Shown here piece after piece: positions 1 through 6,349 of a stretch of 10,680 bases of DNA. The notes beneath the pieces are model-generated. The model did not search any database, was not told the origin of the DNA, and was given only the letters and a program-made list of their open reading frames with translations. Made by a program: the position numbers and the translations under genes. The first letter of the stretch is position 1. Each line of letters begins with the position of its first letter. The DNA is taken from assembly GCA_027037705.1 (NCBI GenBank), contig JALVYZ010000251.1, positions 1 to 10,680 of the forward strand, in the 5' to 3' direction. This DNA comes from a bacterium. Its GTDB lineage: Bacteria; DYJV01; JALVYZ01.

Positions 1-752
1 TTTAAGATTGAAATCCATTTTTTTACTGTATTTACTGATATTCCAACTTCTTTTGAAATATCAGAGTAATTTAATAATTGACCAGTTCGTGAAGCTAATA
101 TTTTTAAAAAATTTATAAATCTTAACTCATCCTGTATATTTGATAATTCCCTTATATCCCTTTGTAGATAAGTTTGGGTATATGAGCTATAAAAAATTTC
201 CCATTCAATATCAGGATTAATTGCTATTTTAGGGAAAAAACCTCTCCAGATTTTCTTATAAATCTCATATAGGTCAGGTTTTGATGGTATTTCTTTATTT
301 TTTGGAATAAAAGGAGATTGCTTTAATCCTTTATTGTAAATTTCCATCATTGAGAATCCTGAAAGATTAATAATTGCAACTCTTCCAGCAAGTGATTCAG
401 AAACATTTTTCATTAAATGAAAATGTTGAGAACCTGTTAACCATATCAAATCTGATTTATTGTATTCATCAGCAATAATTTTAATATATGGTAAAAGTTC
501 TGGGGCATATTGAATTTCATCAATAACTACAGGTGGTTTAAATTTCTTAAAAAAAAGAGCAGGGTCTTTTTTGGCAAGAGTCCTAATAATAGGATCATCT
601 AAGGTAATATATTTTTTTCCATTATTAATTTTTCTAAAAAGAGTAGTCTTACCAACCTGCCGTGCTCCTGTAAGCAGGATAACAGGGAATTGTTTTGAAA
701 TTTTTAGAATGTATTTTTCTAATGTTCTGTGGTGATATTGGAAATTTTGCAT
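1..752 (-). CDS. AAA_14/DUF4143-family ATP-binding protein, C-terminus cut by the window edge
   Basis: The frame is open from an ATG at 752 to the left edge (250 codons visible). Proteins of this family usually have about 390-430 residues, so the C-terminal third is outside. What is seen: a Walker A loop GARQVGKTT (residues 29-37), the segment YITLDDP (48-54), a Walker B strand VVIDE followed by IQYAPELL (75-87), a sensor-like LTGSQ (105-109), and SESLAGR (118-124). From about residue 190 the segment YTQTYLQRDIRELSNI leads into a winged-helix-like part (roughly 210-248). These match the widespread 'ATP-binding protein, DUF4143' family, whose cellular role is poorly defined; some authors place it with mobile or toxin-antitoxin-like genes. 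The start is forced, because an in-frame TAA lies five codons upstream. No Shine-Dalgarno precedes it. It lies 34 nt after cbiC in the same direction. Family assignment is firm; function is not assigned. Confidence 0.9.
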   Translation of the reverse strand, partial: MQNFQYHHRTLEKYILKISKQFPVILLTGARQVGKTTLFRKINNGKKYITLDDPIIRTLAKKDPALFFKKFKPPVVIDEIQYAPELLPYIKIIADEYNKSDLIWLTGSQHFHLMKNVSESLAGRVAIINLSGFSMMEIYNKGLKQSPFIPKNKEIPSKPDLYEIYKKIWRGFFPKIAINPDIEWEIFYSSYTQTYLQRDIRELSNIQDELRFINFLKILASRTGQLLNYSDISKEVGISVNTVKKWISIL

Positions 753-786
753 TATGATTGCAAATTAGCCGAAATTTTTAATTAAG

Positions 787-1416
787 TCAAGATATTATTT
801 TCAACAACGCATTTATTATTGCTACGGCAACAGGAGTACCACCTTTACGACCAAGGGAGGTGATATATTCAACATTGTTTAGTTTTGTTAATTCATTTTT
901 ACTTTCTTCTGCTCCAACAAAGCCAACTGGAACTCCAATTATTGCATTTGGTTTAATTTCACCATTTTTTATCATTTCTATTGCCTGAAATAGAGCTGTA
1001 GGAGCATTTCCTATTGCAATAATTCCATTATCAGCTTCTTTTCCATGTAATAACAATGCTGCTTTTGCTCTTGTAGTTTTATTTTTTTTTGCATATTCAA
1101 TAACATCTTCTGATGACATGTAACATTTTACTTTTATCCCAAATTTTTCACAATAATTTTTGGATATTCCAGCTTCAATCATCTTTACATCTGTTAAAAT
1201 TGTACATCCATTTTTCAAAGCTTCAGTTGCTTTTTTAAAAAAATTTTCTGTGAATTTTATGTTATATAAAAACTCAAAATCAGCAGTTGCATGAATTACC
1301 CTAACTATCACAGGCTTTAATTCTTCTGGAATTAGACTAAAATAATCTTCATCAATTTCTTCTTTTATAATTTCAAAACTTTTATTCTCTATCTCTAAAG
1401 GTTGTAAATTATGCAT
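787..1416 (-). CDS. cbiC: Precorrin-8X/cobalt-precorrin-8 methylmutase
   Basis: This enzyme moves a methyl group from C11 to C12 of the corrin ring precursor, giving hydrogenobyrinate (aerobic route, CobH) or cobyrinate (anaerobic route, CbiC). It is a cytosolic step of cobalamin synthesis. The 209-residue length is normal for the family. Visible motifs are VIHATADFE with the expected catalytic His (H42), TDVKMIEAGI (75-84), TTRAKAAL (114-121), GNAPTAL (136-142), GVPVGFVGAEESK (161-173) and GRKGGTPVAVA (189-199). The ATG at 1416 lies inside the end of the upstream phosphatase gene (8-nt overlap). It is preceded by GGAGGG, which is at the same time codons of that gene, so translation is probably coupled. 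CbiC versus CobH cannot be decided from sequence alone; CbiC is preferred because the organism looks anaerobic or microaerophilic, which is inference. No other cobalamin gene is in the window. Confidence 0.93.
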   Translation of the reverse strand: MHNLQPLEIENKSFEIIKEEIDEDYFSLIPEELKPVIVRVIHATADFEFLYNIKFTENFFKKATEALKNGCTILTDVKMIEAGISKNYCEKFGIKVKCYMSSEDVIEYAKKNKTTRAKAALLLHGKEADNGIIAIGNAPTALFQAIEMIKNGEIKPNAIIGVPVGFVGAEESKNELTKLNNVEYITSLGRKGGTPVAVAIINALLKIIS

Positions 1417-2329
1417 TTTCTCCCTCCATTAGTTCAATAATAATACCTTCTAATAAACCTGAATCTATGGAAATAACTTCATCAAAGCCAAATTGTTCCA
1501 TAGTTTTCCAAATAATTATAATTCCTGGAATAATAACATCTTCTCTTCCTTTTTCAAGAAAATAGTTTTTTAATCGTTCTTGATTTGTTAATTTTACCAT
1601 TTTATTTAACAAATTAGAAATAAATTTTTTAGGAATAGAATGATTATTAATTAATTCAGGTTTATATTCTTTTAAATTTTGATGTATGGCAGCTAAAGTT
1701 GTGACAGTACCTGCTGTCCCTATAAAATGGTAATTGCTATAATCTTTCTTGTTAAAAAAATTTTCAATAGTAATTAAATTTTCAACTATATAATTTGCAA
1801 GATTTGTAAGTTCTTCATCAGTTGGGGGATCATTTTTTATAAATTTCTCATAAAGATATACCACACCAAAATTTAGACTGATAGATTTTTTGGGCTCTCT
1901 TTTTTCAACTAATGTATATTCATTACTACCACCACCAATATCAAGTAGAATAAAATCTTTTATATCATTTTTTAAACTCCATAAGACTCCTTTTAAAGTT
2001 AGTTCAGCTTCTTTTTTCCCATCAATTACTTCAATCCGAATTCCAGTTTTTTCAAAAATTTCCTCTATAAATTGTTCCCTTTCAATACATTCTCTTATTA
2101 CGCTTGTTCCAACAGCTTTAAATTTTTTAATATGGTGAGCATACATTATTTCTTTGAAATAATTTAATGTTTCGATTAATCTTTTTTTTGCAATAATAGA
2201 AATTAAACCATTAAAGTTTTCACCAAGTCGTGTGATAATTCTCCTTTTTTCAAGCACTTTATTAGATTCTTTATCAAAAATTATTAATCTTGTTGTGTTT
2301 GTGCCAATATCAATACCAGCTAATTTCAA
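1409..2329 (-). CDS. Ppx/GppA-family exopolyphosphatase / guanosine pentaphosphatase
   Basis: This is a member of the ASKHA-fold Ppx/GppA family, which hydrolyses terminal phosphate from polyphosphate and/or converts pppGpp to ppGpp, linking it to phosphate storage and the stringent response. Motifs: GIDIGTNTTRLIIFD (phosphate-1 loop, residues 5-19), GTSVIRE (74-80), the acidic EAEL segment (107-110), LLDIGGGSNEYTL (phosphate-2 loop, 128-140), GTAGTVTTLAAI (204-215) and DSGLLEGI (289-296). At 306 residues it is the short form without the C-terminal HD-like domain of E. coli Ppx/GppA. Which substrate it prefers cannot be told. The start is TTG (2329-2327): an in-frame TGA lies 12 codons upstream, no ATG intervenes, and the conserved GIDIGTN begins at residue 5. 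TTG overlaps the TGA of the preceding gene by 4 nt, with GAGGG about 10 nt upstream. Confidence 0.9.
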   Translation of the reverse strand: MKLAGIDIGTNTTRLIIFDKESNKVLEKRRIITRLGENFNGLISIIAKKRLIETLNYFKEIMYAHHIKKFKAVGTSVIRECIEREQFIEEIFEKTGIRIEVIDGKKEAELTLKGVLWSLKNDIKDFILLDIGGGSNEYTLVEKREPKKSISLNFGVVYLYEKFIKNDPPTDEELTNLANYIVENLITIENFFNKKDYSNYHFIGTAGTVTTLAAIHQNLKEYKPELINNHSIPKKFISNLLNKMVKLTNQERLKNYFLEKGREDVIIPGIIIIWKTMEQFGFDEVISIDSGLLEGIIIELMEGENA

Positions 2330-3135
2330 TGTGAAATTTCCCTCTTGTAAATATGTGTTTTTTCATAATTTTGATAATGTTTTAATCCATCAAAAGCTGA
2401 AATTATTTCTAAGTCATTTTTATGATTATTTAAAAAATCTTTTATTGCTGCAATAGATTCAGGATGTGGATGTCCAATTGCAATAACATATTCTTTTTTA
2501 GTTGCAAGTTCATATACTTTCTCAAGTTGTGACAATATGTAATTTTTATCCAAAATATTGTCAATAAAAATATCTCTTATGCCAGTTAATATACCTTTTT
2601 CAATTGAAATTTTCCCAGCAATTGAATTATGTGATGTTTTACTATCAATAAAAAAAAGATTTTTATTTTTAATAACATTAAAAAATTTTTCCATACATTC
2701 TTTATTAGATGTAAATTTGGAGCCCATATGATTATTGATACCTTGATAATATGGAATTGAATTTAAAATTTTTTTAGTAATATTTTTAATCTGCTCATAT
2801 GACATATTGGTTAATAAAAAATAACTTTCAAGTTTTTCATTACAAATGTATGGTTCCATTGGGACATGGAGCATTACTGGAAGATGGTTTTTTTGGGCAT
2901 ATATTGATATTTTTTTAGAATATTTCAAAAATGGTAAAATAGATAATGTTATATTTTTATTTATTGACCAGATTTTTTTTGCTTCTTCAAAACTATTTCC
3001 AATATCATCAATTATAATTGTTGCTTTTGGTTTTTCAAAATTTTTTAAATTATCATTAAATAAAAAATCTGGTAAATTATATGCATAAAATGTTGTAGAT
3101 ACAAAAATTATTGTAAAAAATATAAATTTTTTCAT
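2326..3135 (-). CDS. Divergent polysaccharide deacetylase family protein (YibQ/DUF610-type), secreted
   Basis: This 269-residue protein has an N-terminal signal-like segment (Lys2-Lys3 then a hydrophobic stretch to about residue 18, ending in FYA), so it is probably exported to the periplasm. The body carries the hallmarks of the divergent polysaccharide deacetylase family (NodB-like barrel): IIDDIG (41-46), MLHVPMEP (88-95), GINNHMGS (132-139), IDSKTS (163-168), RDIFID (187-192) and GHPHPES (221-227). The Asp and His residues in these motifs are the likely metal and active-site ligands by analogy. The true substrate of this family is not established; a role in cell-wall or envelope glycan processing is inferred. 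Its ATG overlaps the stop of ctpA in TAATG (1 nt), with only a weak Shine-Dalgarno, so it probably relies on coupling. Association with an S41 protease gene fits an envelope function. Confidence 0.87.
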   Translation of the reverse strand: MKKFIFFTIIFVSTTFYAYNLPDFLFNDNLKNFEKPKATIIIDDIGNSFEEAKKIWSINKNITLSILPFLKYSKKISIYAQKNHLPVMLHVPMEPYICNEKLESYFLLTNMSYEQIKNITKKILNSIPYYQGINNHMGSKFTSNKECMEKFFNVIKNKNLFFIDSKTSHNSIAGKISIEKGILTGIRDIFIDNILDKNYILSQLEKVYELATKKEYVIAIGHPHPESIAAIKDFLNNHKNDLEIISAFDGLKHYQNYEKTHIYKREISH

Positions 3136-4433
3136 TACTGTCTATTAATTGCAATTTCAAGAGCTTTAACAATTTCAAGAGCTTGAAGCAACTGATAATC
3201 ATCTACATTTTCAAATTTCTCTATTTTTTTATTCTTTTTTGTAGTCTTTTTCTCATTTTTCTTTTTCATTGCTTCATCATTCTCAAAATGTCCTTTTAAG
3301 TTTTTCTCTCTTACGATAAATTCATCCTCATTTTTTTCTTTTGTAATTTTTCTTTGAGGCACAATTATATCTGGTTTTATCCCTTCTGCTTGTATAGATC
3401 TTCCTGAAGGTGTATAATATTTTGCTGTTGTTAATCTTATAGCTGAACCATCTTGCATTGGAATTATTGTTTGGACAGAACCTTTTCCAAAAGTTTGAGT
3501 TCCAATAATTATTGCTCTTTTGTGATCTTGTAATGCCCCAGACACAATTTCTGATGCACTTGCAGTCCCAGAATTAACTATAATTACAATTGGATAATTC
3601 CCCTCATCTCCATCGTCATGTGCAAAAAATTTATAACTACTATTTTCAACTCTTCCTTTTGTATAAACAATTAATCCTTTTTTTAAGAAAACATCGCTTA
3701 CACCAACTGCCTGGCTTAAAAGACCACCTGGATTGTTTCTCAAATCAAGAACAAGTCCTTTTATTTCACCATATTCTTTCTGTAAATCTTTTAAAGCTTT
3801 TTTTAAATCTGATGTAGTTCTTTCTTGAAACTGTGTTATCCTAATATAAGCAATATTATTTTCAAACATTTTCTTTTTAACGCTTTTTATTTTAATAATT
3901 GCTCGTGTAATTGTAATATTTTTTAATTTTTTAAAACCTTCTCTAAAAATTGATATTGTTACTTTTGTTCCTGGTTTTCCTCTTAATTTTTTAACAGCTT
4001 CCATTAAAGTTAAATTTCTTGTGCTTTCTCCATTTATTTTTAAAATTTTGTCACCTGCTTTTATCCCAGCTTTATATGCAGGAGTGTCTTCAATAGGGGA
4101 TACTACTGTTAAAATACCATCCTTTATTGTGATAACAATTCCAAGGCCGCCAAATTCTCCTTTTGTTTCTACTTGCATTTCTTTGAAACTATCTGGAGGT
4201 AAAAAAGATGAATGAGGATCTAATGAAGATAACATTCCATTTATTGCTCCATAAATTAAATCTTTATATGTTTTATCTTCAACATAGTCTTTTTTTACTA
4301 TTGATAATACTTTTGTAAATAACTCAAGGTTCTTGTATAGATTATTATCATCTTCATTATTTTTTGCGAATATAAAATTTGCAGTAAAGATGACAATAAA
4401 TAAAATAACTAAATATCTCTTGAATCTTTTCAT
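3135..4433 (-). CDS. ctpA: Carboxyl-terminal processing protease, S41 family
   Basis: This is a periplasmic serine protease of the CtpA/Prc type, which trims or degrades envelope proteins from their C-termini. The 432 residues show an N-terminal hydrophobic signal or anchor (about 7-23, ending IFA) and the typical SSLDPHSSFLPP segment (69-80). A PDZ domain follows (about 94-178, with GGLGIVI and AGIKAGDKILKING), then the peptidase core with DLRNNPGGLL (230-239), GTASASEIVSGALQD (289-303) and TFGKGSVQ (314-321). By alignment with E. coli Prc (Ser452/Lys477, 25 apart) the catalytic pair is S292 and K317, with Q321 supporting. A Lys/Glu-rich linker (about 362-408) precedes a short C-terminal helix. 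The ATG at 4433 has GGAGG seven bases upstream (4441-4445). It heads the four-gene overlapping operon and has its own promoter-like sequence in the 70-nt gap after fliW. Confidence 0.95.
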   Translation of the reverse strand: MKRFKRYLVILFIVIFTANFIFAKNNEDDNNLYKNLELFTKVLSIVKKDYVEDKTYKDLIYGAINGMLSSLDPHSSFLPPDSFKEMQVETKGEFGGLGIVITIKDGILTVVSPIEDTPAYKAGIKAGDKILKINGESTRNLTLMEAVKKLRGKPGTKVTISIFREGFKKLKNITITRAIIKIKSVKKKMFENNIAYIRITQFQERTTSDLKKALKDLQKEYGEIKGLVLDLRNNPGGLLSQAVGVSDVFLKKGLIVYTKGRVENSSYKFFAHDDGDEGNYPIVIIVNSGTASASEIVSGALQDHKRAIIIGTQTFGKGSVQTIIPMQDGSAIRLTTAKYYTPSGRSIQAEGIKPDIIVPQRKITKEKNEDEFIVREKNLKGHFENDEAMKKKNEKKTTKKNKKIEKFENVDDYQLLQALEIVKALEIAINRQ

Positions 4434-4440
4434 TTATTTT

Positions 4441-4496
4441 CCTCCATAAATTTGATATTGACGATAATTATTATTTGAAAATTGAACTCTTGTCAA
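4441..4496 (-). promoter_or_regulatory. Probable σ70-type promoter and ribosome binding site of ctpA
   Basis: In the 70-nt gap after fliW the minus strand has a perfect −35 hexamer TTGACA (4496-4491), an 18-nt spacer, and AATAAT (4472-4467), which matches TATAAT at five of six positions. The ATG of ctpA is 34 nt beyond the −10, with GGAGG at 4445-4441. This would let ctpA and the three overlapping genes behind it be transcribed separately from the flagellar genes. No terminator-like hairpin is visible in the gap, so read-through from fliW is also possible. In such AT-rich DNA a −10 match alone would mean little; the perfect −35 and correct position carry the call. Confidence 0.6.
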
Positions 4497-4503
4497 ACTA
4501 TTT

Positions 4504-4986
4504 TTATGGAATTGAATAAGAAAGGTCTAAATGAGGTTGTTCTTTCTTTTTATTAAAATCTAATTCATACTTAATAGGGTAATCATTTTCATATAAAATT
4601 ACTTGTTTCCCAATTTTTTTCTCAAGGTTTATAATAATAGGTGCTTTTAGATTCAATGAAAATTTTTTCTCTTCATTATTTATTGTTACTATAGAAAATA
4701 CAAAGACATCTTTTCCAAACTTTGAAGAATTTTCTATTTCAAGGATATATAAATCTCCATCACTTAATTTAAAATTATAATCTGGTAAAAATATAAAAGG
4801 ATTTGTCAAAATAAACATTAAATTCTCTACTTCTATTGAATGTAAAAAATAAAAATATGGGATATTCTTTTTACTTAAGATGACATATCTTTTAAATTTA
4901 TCAAATCCAGGAATTCCAAATGGAAAATAAACTACATTTGTTGGATTATATTCAATTTCTCCAAATCTTGATGAAAAAAACTTCAT
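4504..4986 (-). CDS. fliW: FliW, flagellar assembly factor and CsrA antagonist
   Basis: FliW binds CsrA and relieves its repression of translation (flagellin in Bacillus subtilis). It is itself sequestered by flagellin, so it couples flagellin secretion to synthesis. Family motifs are FGIPGF (23-28), LHSIEVENLMFI (48-59), TNPFIFLPDY (61-70), NLKAPIIIN (112-120) and QVILYENDYPI (128-138). The 160-residue length is at the long end; the last 16 residues after ELDF are Lys/Pro-rich and look like a lineage-specific tail. It starts 12 nt after csrA, and its Shine-Dalgarno AAGGAG overlaps the csrA stop (TAAGGAG), so the two partners should be made from one message in linked amounts. The order csrA-fliW is the reverse of that in Bacillus. 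Confidence 0.95.
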   Translation of the reverse strand: MKFFSSRFGEIEYNPTNVVYFPFGIPGFDKFKRYVILSKKNIPYFYFLHSIEVENLMFILTNPFIFLPDYNFKLSDGDLYILEIENSSKFGKDVFVFSIVTINNEEKKFSLNLKAPIIINLEKKIGKQVILYENDYPIKYELDFNKKKEQPHLDLSYSIP

Positions 4987-4998
4987 TTATTTAACTCC

Positions 4999-5214
4999 TT
5001 ACAAATTTTCAAGTTTTTCTATTTCAAAATCAATTTTTGCAGCTTCGATATTTTGATTTTTTATTTTTAAAAATATTTCTTCTCTGTAAACTGGGATATT
5101 TTCAGGTGCTTCTATCGCAATTTTAACATTATTTCTTTTTATTGAAAGAATTTGAATTTTTATATTTTCATTAATAATAATTGATTCACCAGCTTTTCTT
5201 GTTAAAATTAACAT
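4999..5214 (-). CDS. csrA: CsrA/RsmA post-transcriptional regulator
   Basis: CsrA is a small dimeric RNA-binding protein that recognises GGA in hairpin loops or leaders and usually blocks ribosome access. The 71 residues begin [14 protein letters not shown] and contain [15 protein letters not shown] (34-48). Both RNA-contacting regions known from CsrA are present: Leu4 in the first strand and Arg44 in VYREE. The C-terminal tail after the fifth strand (about 50-71) is charged and a little longer than in E. coli CsrA (61 residues), as is common in species that use FliW, which binds near the C-terminal part. It lies 9 nt after flgL; the Shine-Dalgarno AAAGGA overlaps the flgL TAA. That site holds a GGA, which would allow autoregulation, but this is only a possibility. 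Confidence 0.97.
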   Translation of the reverse strand: MLILTRKAGESIIINENIKIQILSIKRNNVKIAIEAPENIPVYREEIFLKIKNQNIEAAKIDFEIEKLENL

Positions 5215-5223
5215 TAAAATCCT

Positions 5224-6339
5224 TTAAATATAATTTAAAATAGTTAAATTTGTTATCATTGCAGCAGTTTTTAATGTTGCTTGATACAACATTTGTTGTT
5301 TAGCTAAATTTGTCATAGCTTCTGCTATATCAGTATCTTGAATTTCTGATAATTGTTTAGTTGCATTTTCTTTTTTAGCATTAATAAAATCAACTTTAAA
5401 GTTTTCTAATATATCCTGTTTTAATCCAATATCAGCATCTTGATCCAAAATATGAGTCTCAATGTCATTTAATCTATCAAGTTGCTTTGAAATCATATCT
5501 CTATTATTGGTTATCATACCTGCCCAAATTTTTCCAAGTATTTTAAAAATATTTTTAGAGTCATCTGGAGTAAAAATTTTGCTCCCAAGTTTATTCACTT
5601 TTAAACTTTGTTTGTCATCAATTTCTATATTAAAATTCCCATTATCACCTTGGTATGTTTGAGTTATTGAAAAATTAACAACATCTCCGCTTGCTGGTGA
5701 AGATGAATTTACACTAAAGCCAAGGATAGGGTTTACACTATTTATTAAAAAACCATTACCATCATTATCAAGCCAAGTATTTCCTCCATCTACACTAAAT
5801 TCATAATGAGAATTATCAATCATTCTAATTTGTAGATCTAAATCAAAATTAAAATTTTCTCCATCAATGGTATAATTTGAATTAGATGAAGTTACATCTG
5901 TTTTAAATGGTTTTGTCTCAACTTTATAACCTGAAAAAATATATTTACCATTTATATCTGTTGTTGCTATTTCCATAACAGAATCTGCTATAGTATTAAT
6001 CTGGGTGGCTAATATTTTTCTCTGTTCATAATTCAGTGACTCAGTTGCTGCTTGAGTTGTAATTTCTCTAACTTTTGTATTTAAAGATTTTAATTGCATT
6101 AAAGCAGTATCTGTAGTTTTTAACCATATACTTGCAGTTGTTATATTTTTTGAATATTGAGTTATCGAGGAAATTTGTTTATTCAATCTTAAAATTTTAC
6201 TTGTTTCTAAAGGAGCATCTGATAAATTATTAATTTTTTTGCCAGAAGCAATCTCTTCATTTAAGGAATTAATTTTATCATAATTTTCATTAACATATTT
6301 TACTATATTATTGTAAATTATTGTATTTGTTACTCTCAT
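5224..6339 (-). CDS. flgL: Flagellar hook-associated protein 3 (FlgL, hook-filament junction)
   Basis: FlgL forms the distal of the two junction rings between hook and filament; it is exported by the flagellar type III apparatus with help from FlgN. The 371 residues show the flagellin-like N-terminal helices (MRVTNTIIYNNIV; ASGKKINNLSDAP at 31-43; NGKYIFSGY at 130-138). A β-rich central domain follows (about 145-250), then the C-terminal helix region with LDRLNDIETHILDQDADIG (288-306) and IQDTDIAEAMTNLAKQQ (333-349). Both ends together are diagnostic for FlgL rather than flagellin. The central domain contains WLDNDGNGFL (189-198), resembling a calcium-binding DxDG loop. The Shine-Dalgarno AGGAG overlaps the flgK stop (TAGGAG) and sits 7 nt before the ATG. 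Confidence 0.95.
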   Translation of the reverse strand: MRVTNTIIYNNIVKYVNENYDKINSLNEEIASGKKINNLSDAPLETSKILRLNKQISSITQYSKNITTASIWLKTTDTALMQLKSLNTKVREITTQAATESLNYEQRKILATQINTIADSVMEIATTDINGKYIFSGYKVETKPFKTDVTSSNSNYTIDGENFNFDLDLQIRMIDNSHYEFSVDGGNTWLDNDGNGFLINSVNPILGFSVNSSSPASGDVVNFSITQTYQGDNGNFNIEIDDKQSLKVNKLGSKIFTPDDSKNIFKILGKIWAGMITNNRDMISKQLDRLNDIETHILDQDADIGLKQDILENFKVDFINAKKENATKQLSEIQDTDIAEAMTNLAKQQMLYQATLKTAAMITNLTILNYI

Positions 6340-6349
6340 AATAGTTCTC

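Noticed and set aside
753-786. A terminator after cbiC (AAATT...AATTT inverted repeat).
   Set aside because: A 5-bp AT-only stem is too weak and lacks a following T-run.
762-790. A promoter for the AAA_14 gene (TTGACT, 17 nt, TAATTT).
   Set aside because: The −10 matches the consensus at only three positions in AT-rich DNA and would leave a leader of only a few bases.
1890-2138. Plus-strand open frame inside the ppx/gppA gene (likewise 2232-2456, 2846-3088, 3590-3817, 4021-4215, 5462-5662, 6933-7133, 8550-8783, 9260-9478 and 10445-10636).
   Set aside because: All lie opposite well-supported minus-strand genes, have Phe/Ser/Ile-rich compositions typical of antisense reading of AT-rich genes, and show no recognisable motif.
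3190-3280. Frameshift or slippage site in the Lys-rich tail of ctpA, suggested by A-runs.
   Set aside because: The frame stays open, the tail is followed by a normal C-terminal helix, and Lys-rich linkers are common in this family.
5215-5245. TTTAAA repeats before csrA as an operator.
   Set aside because: They lie in the last codons of flgL and are self-complementary AT sequence expected by chance at this base composition.
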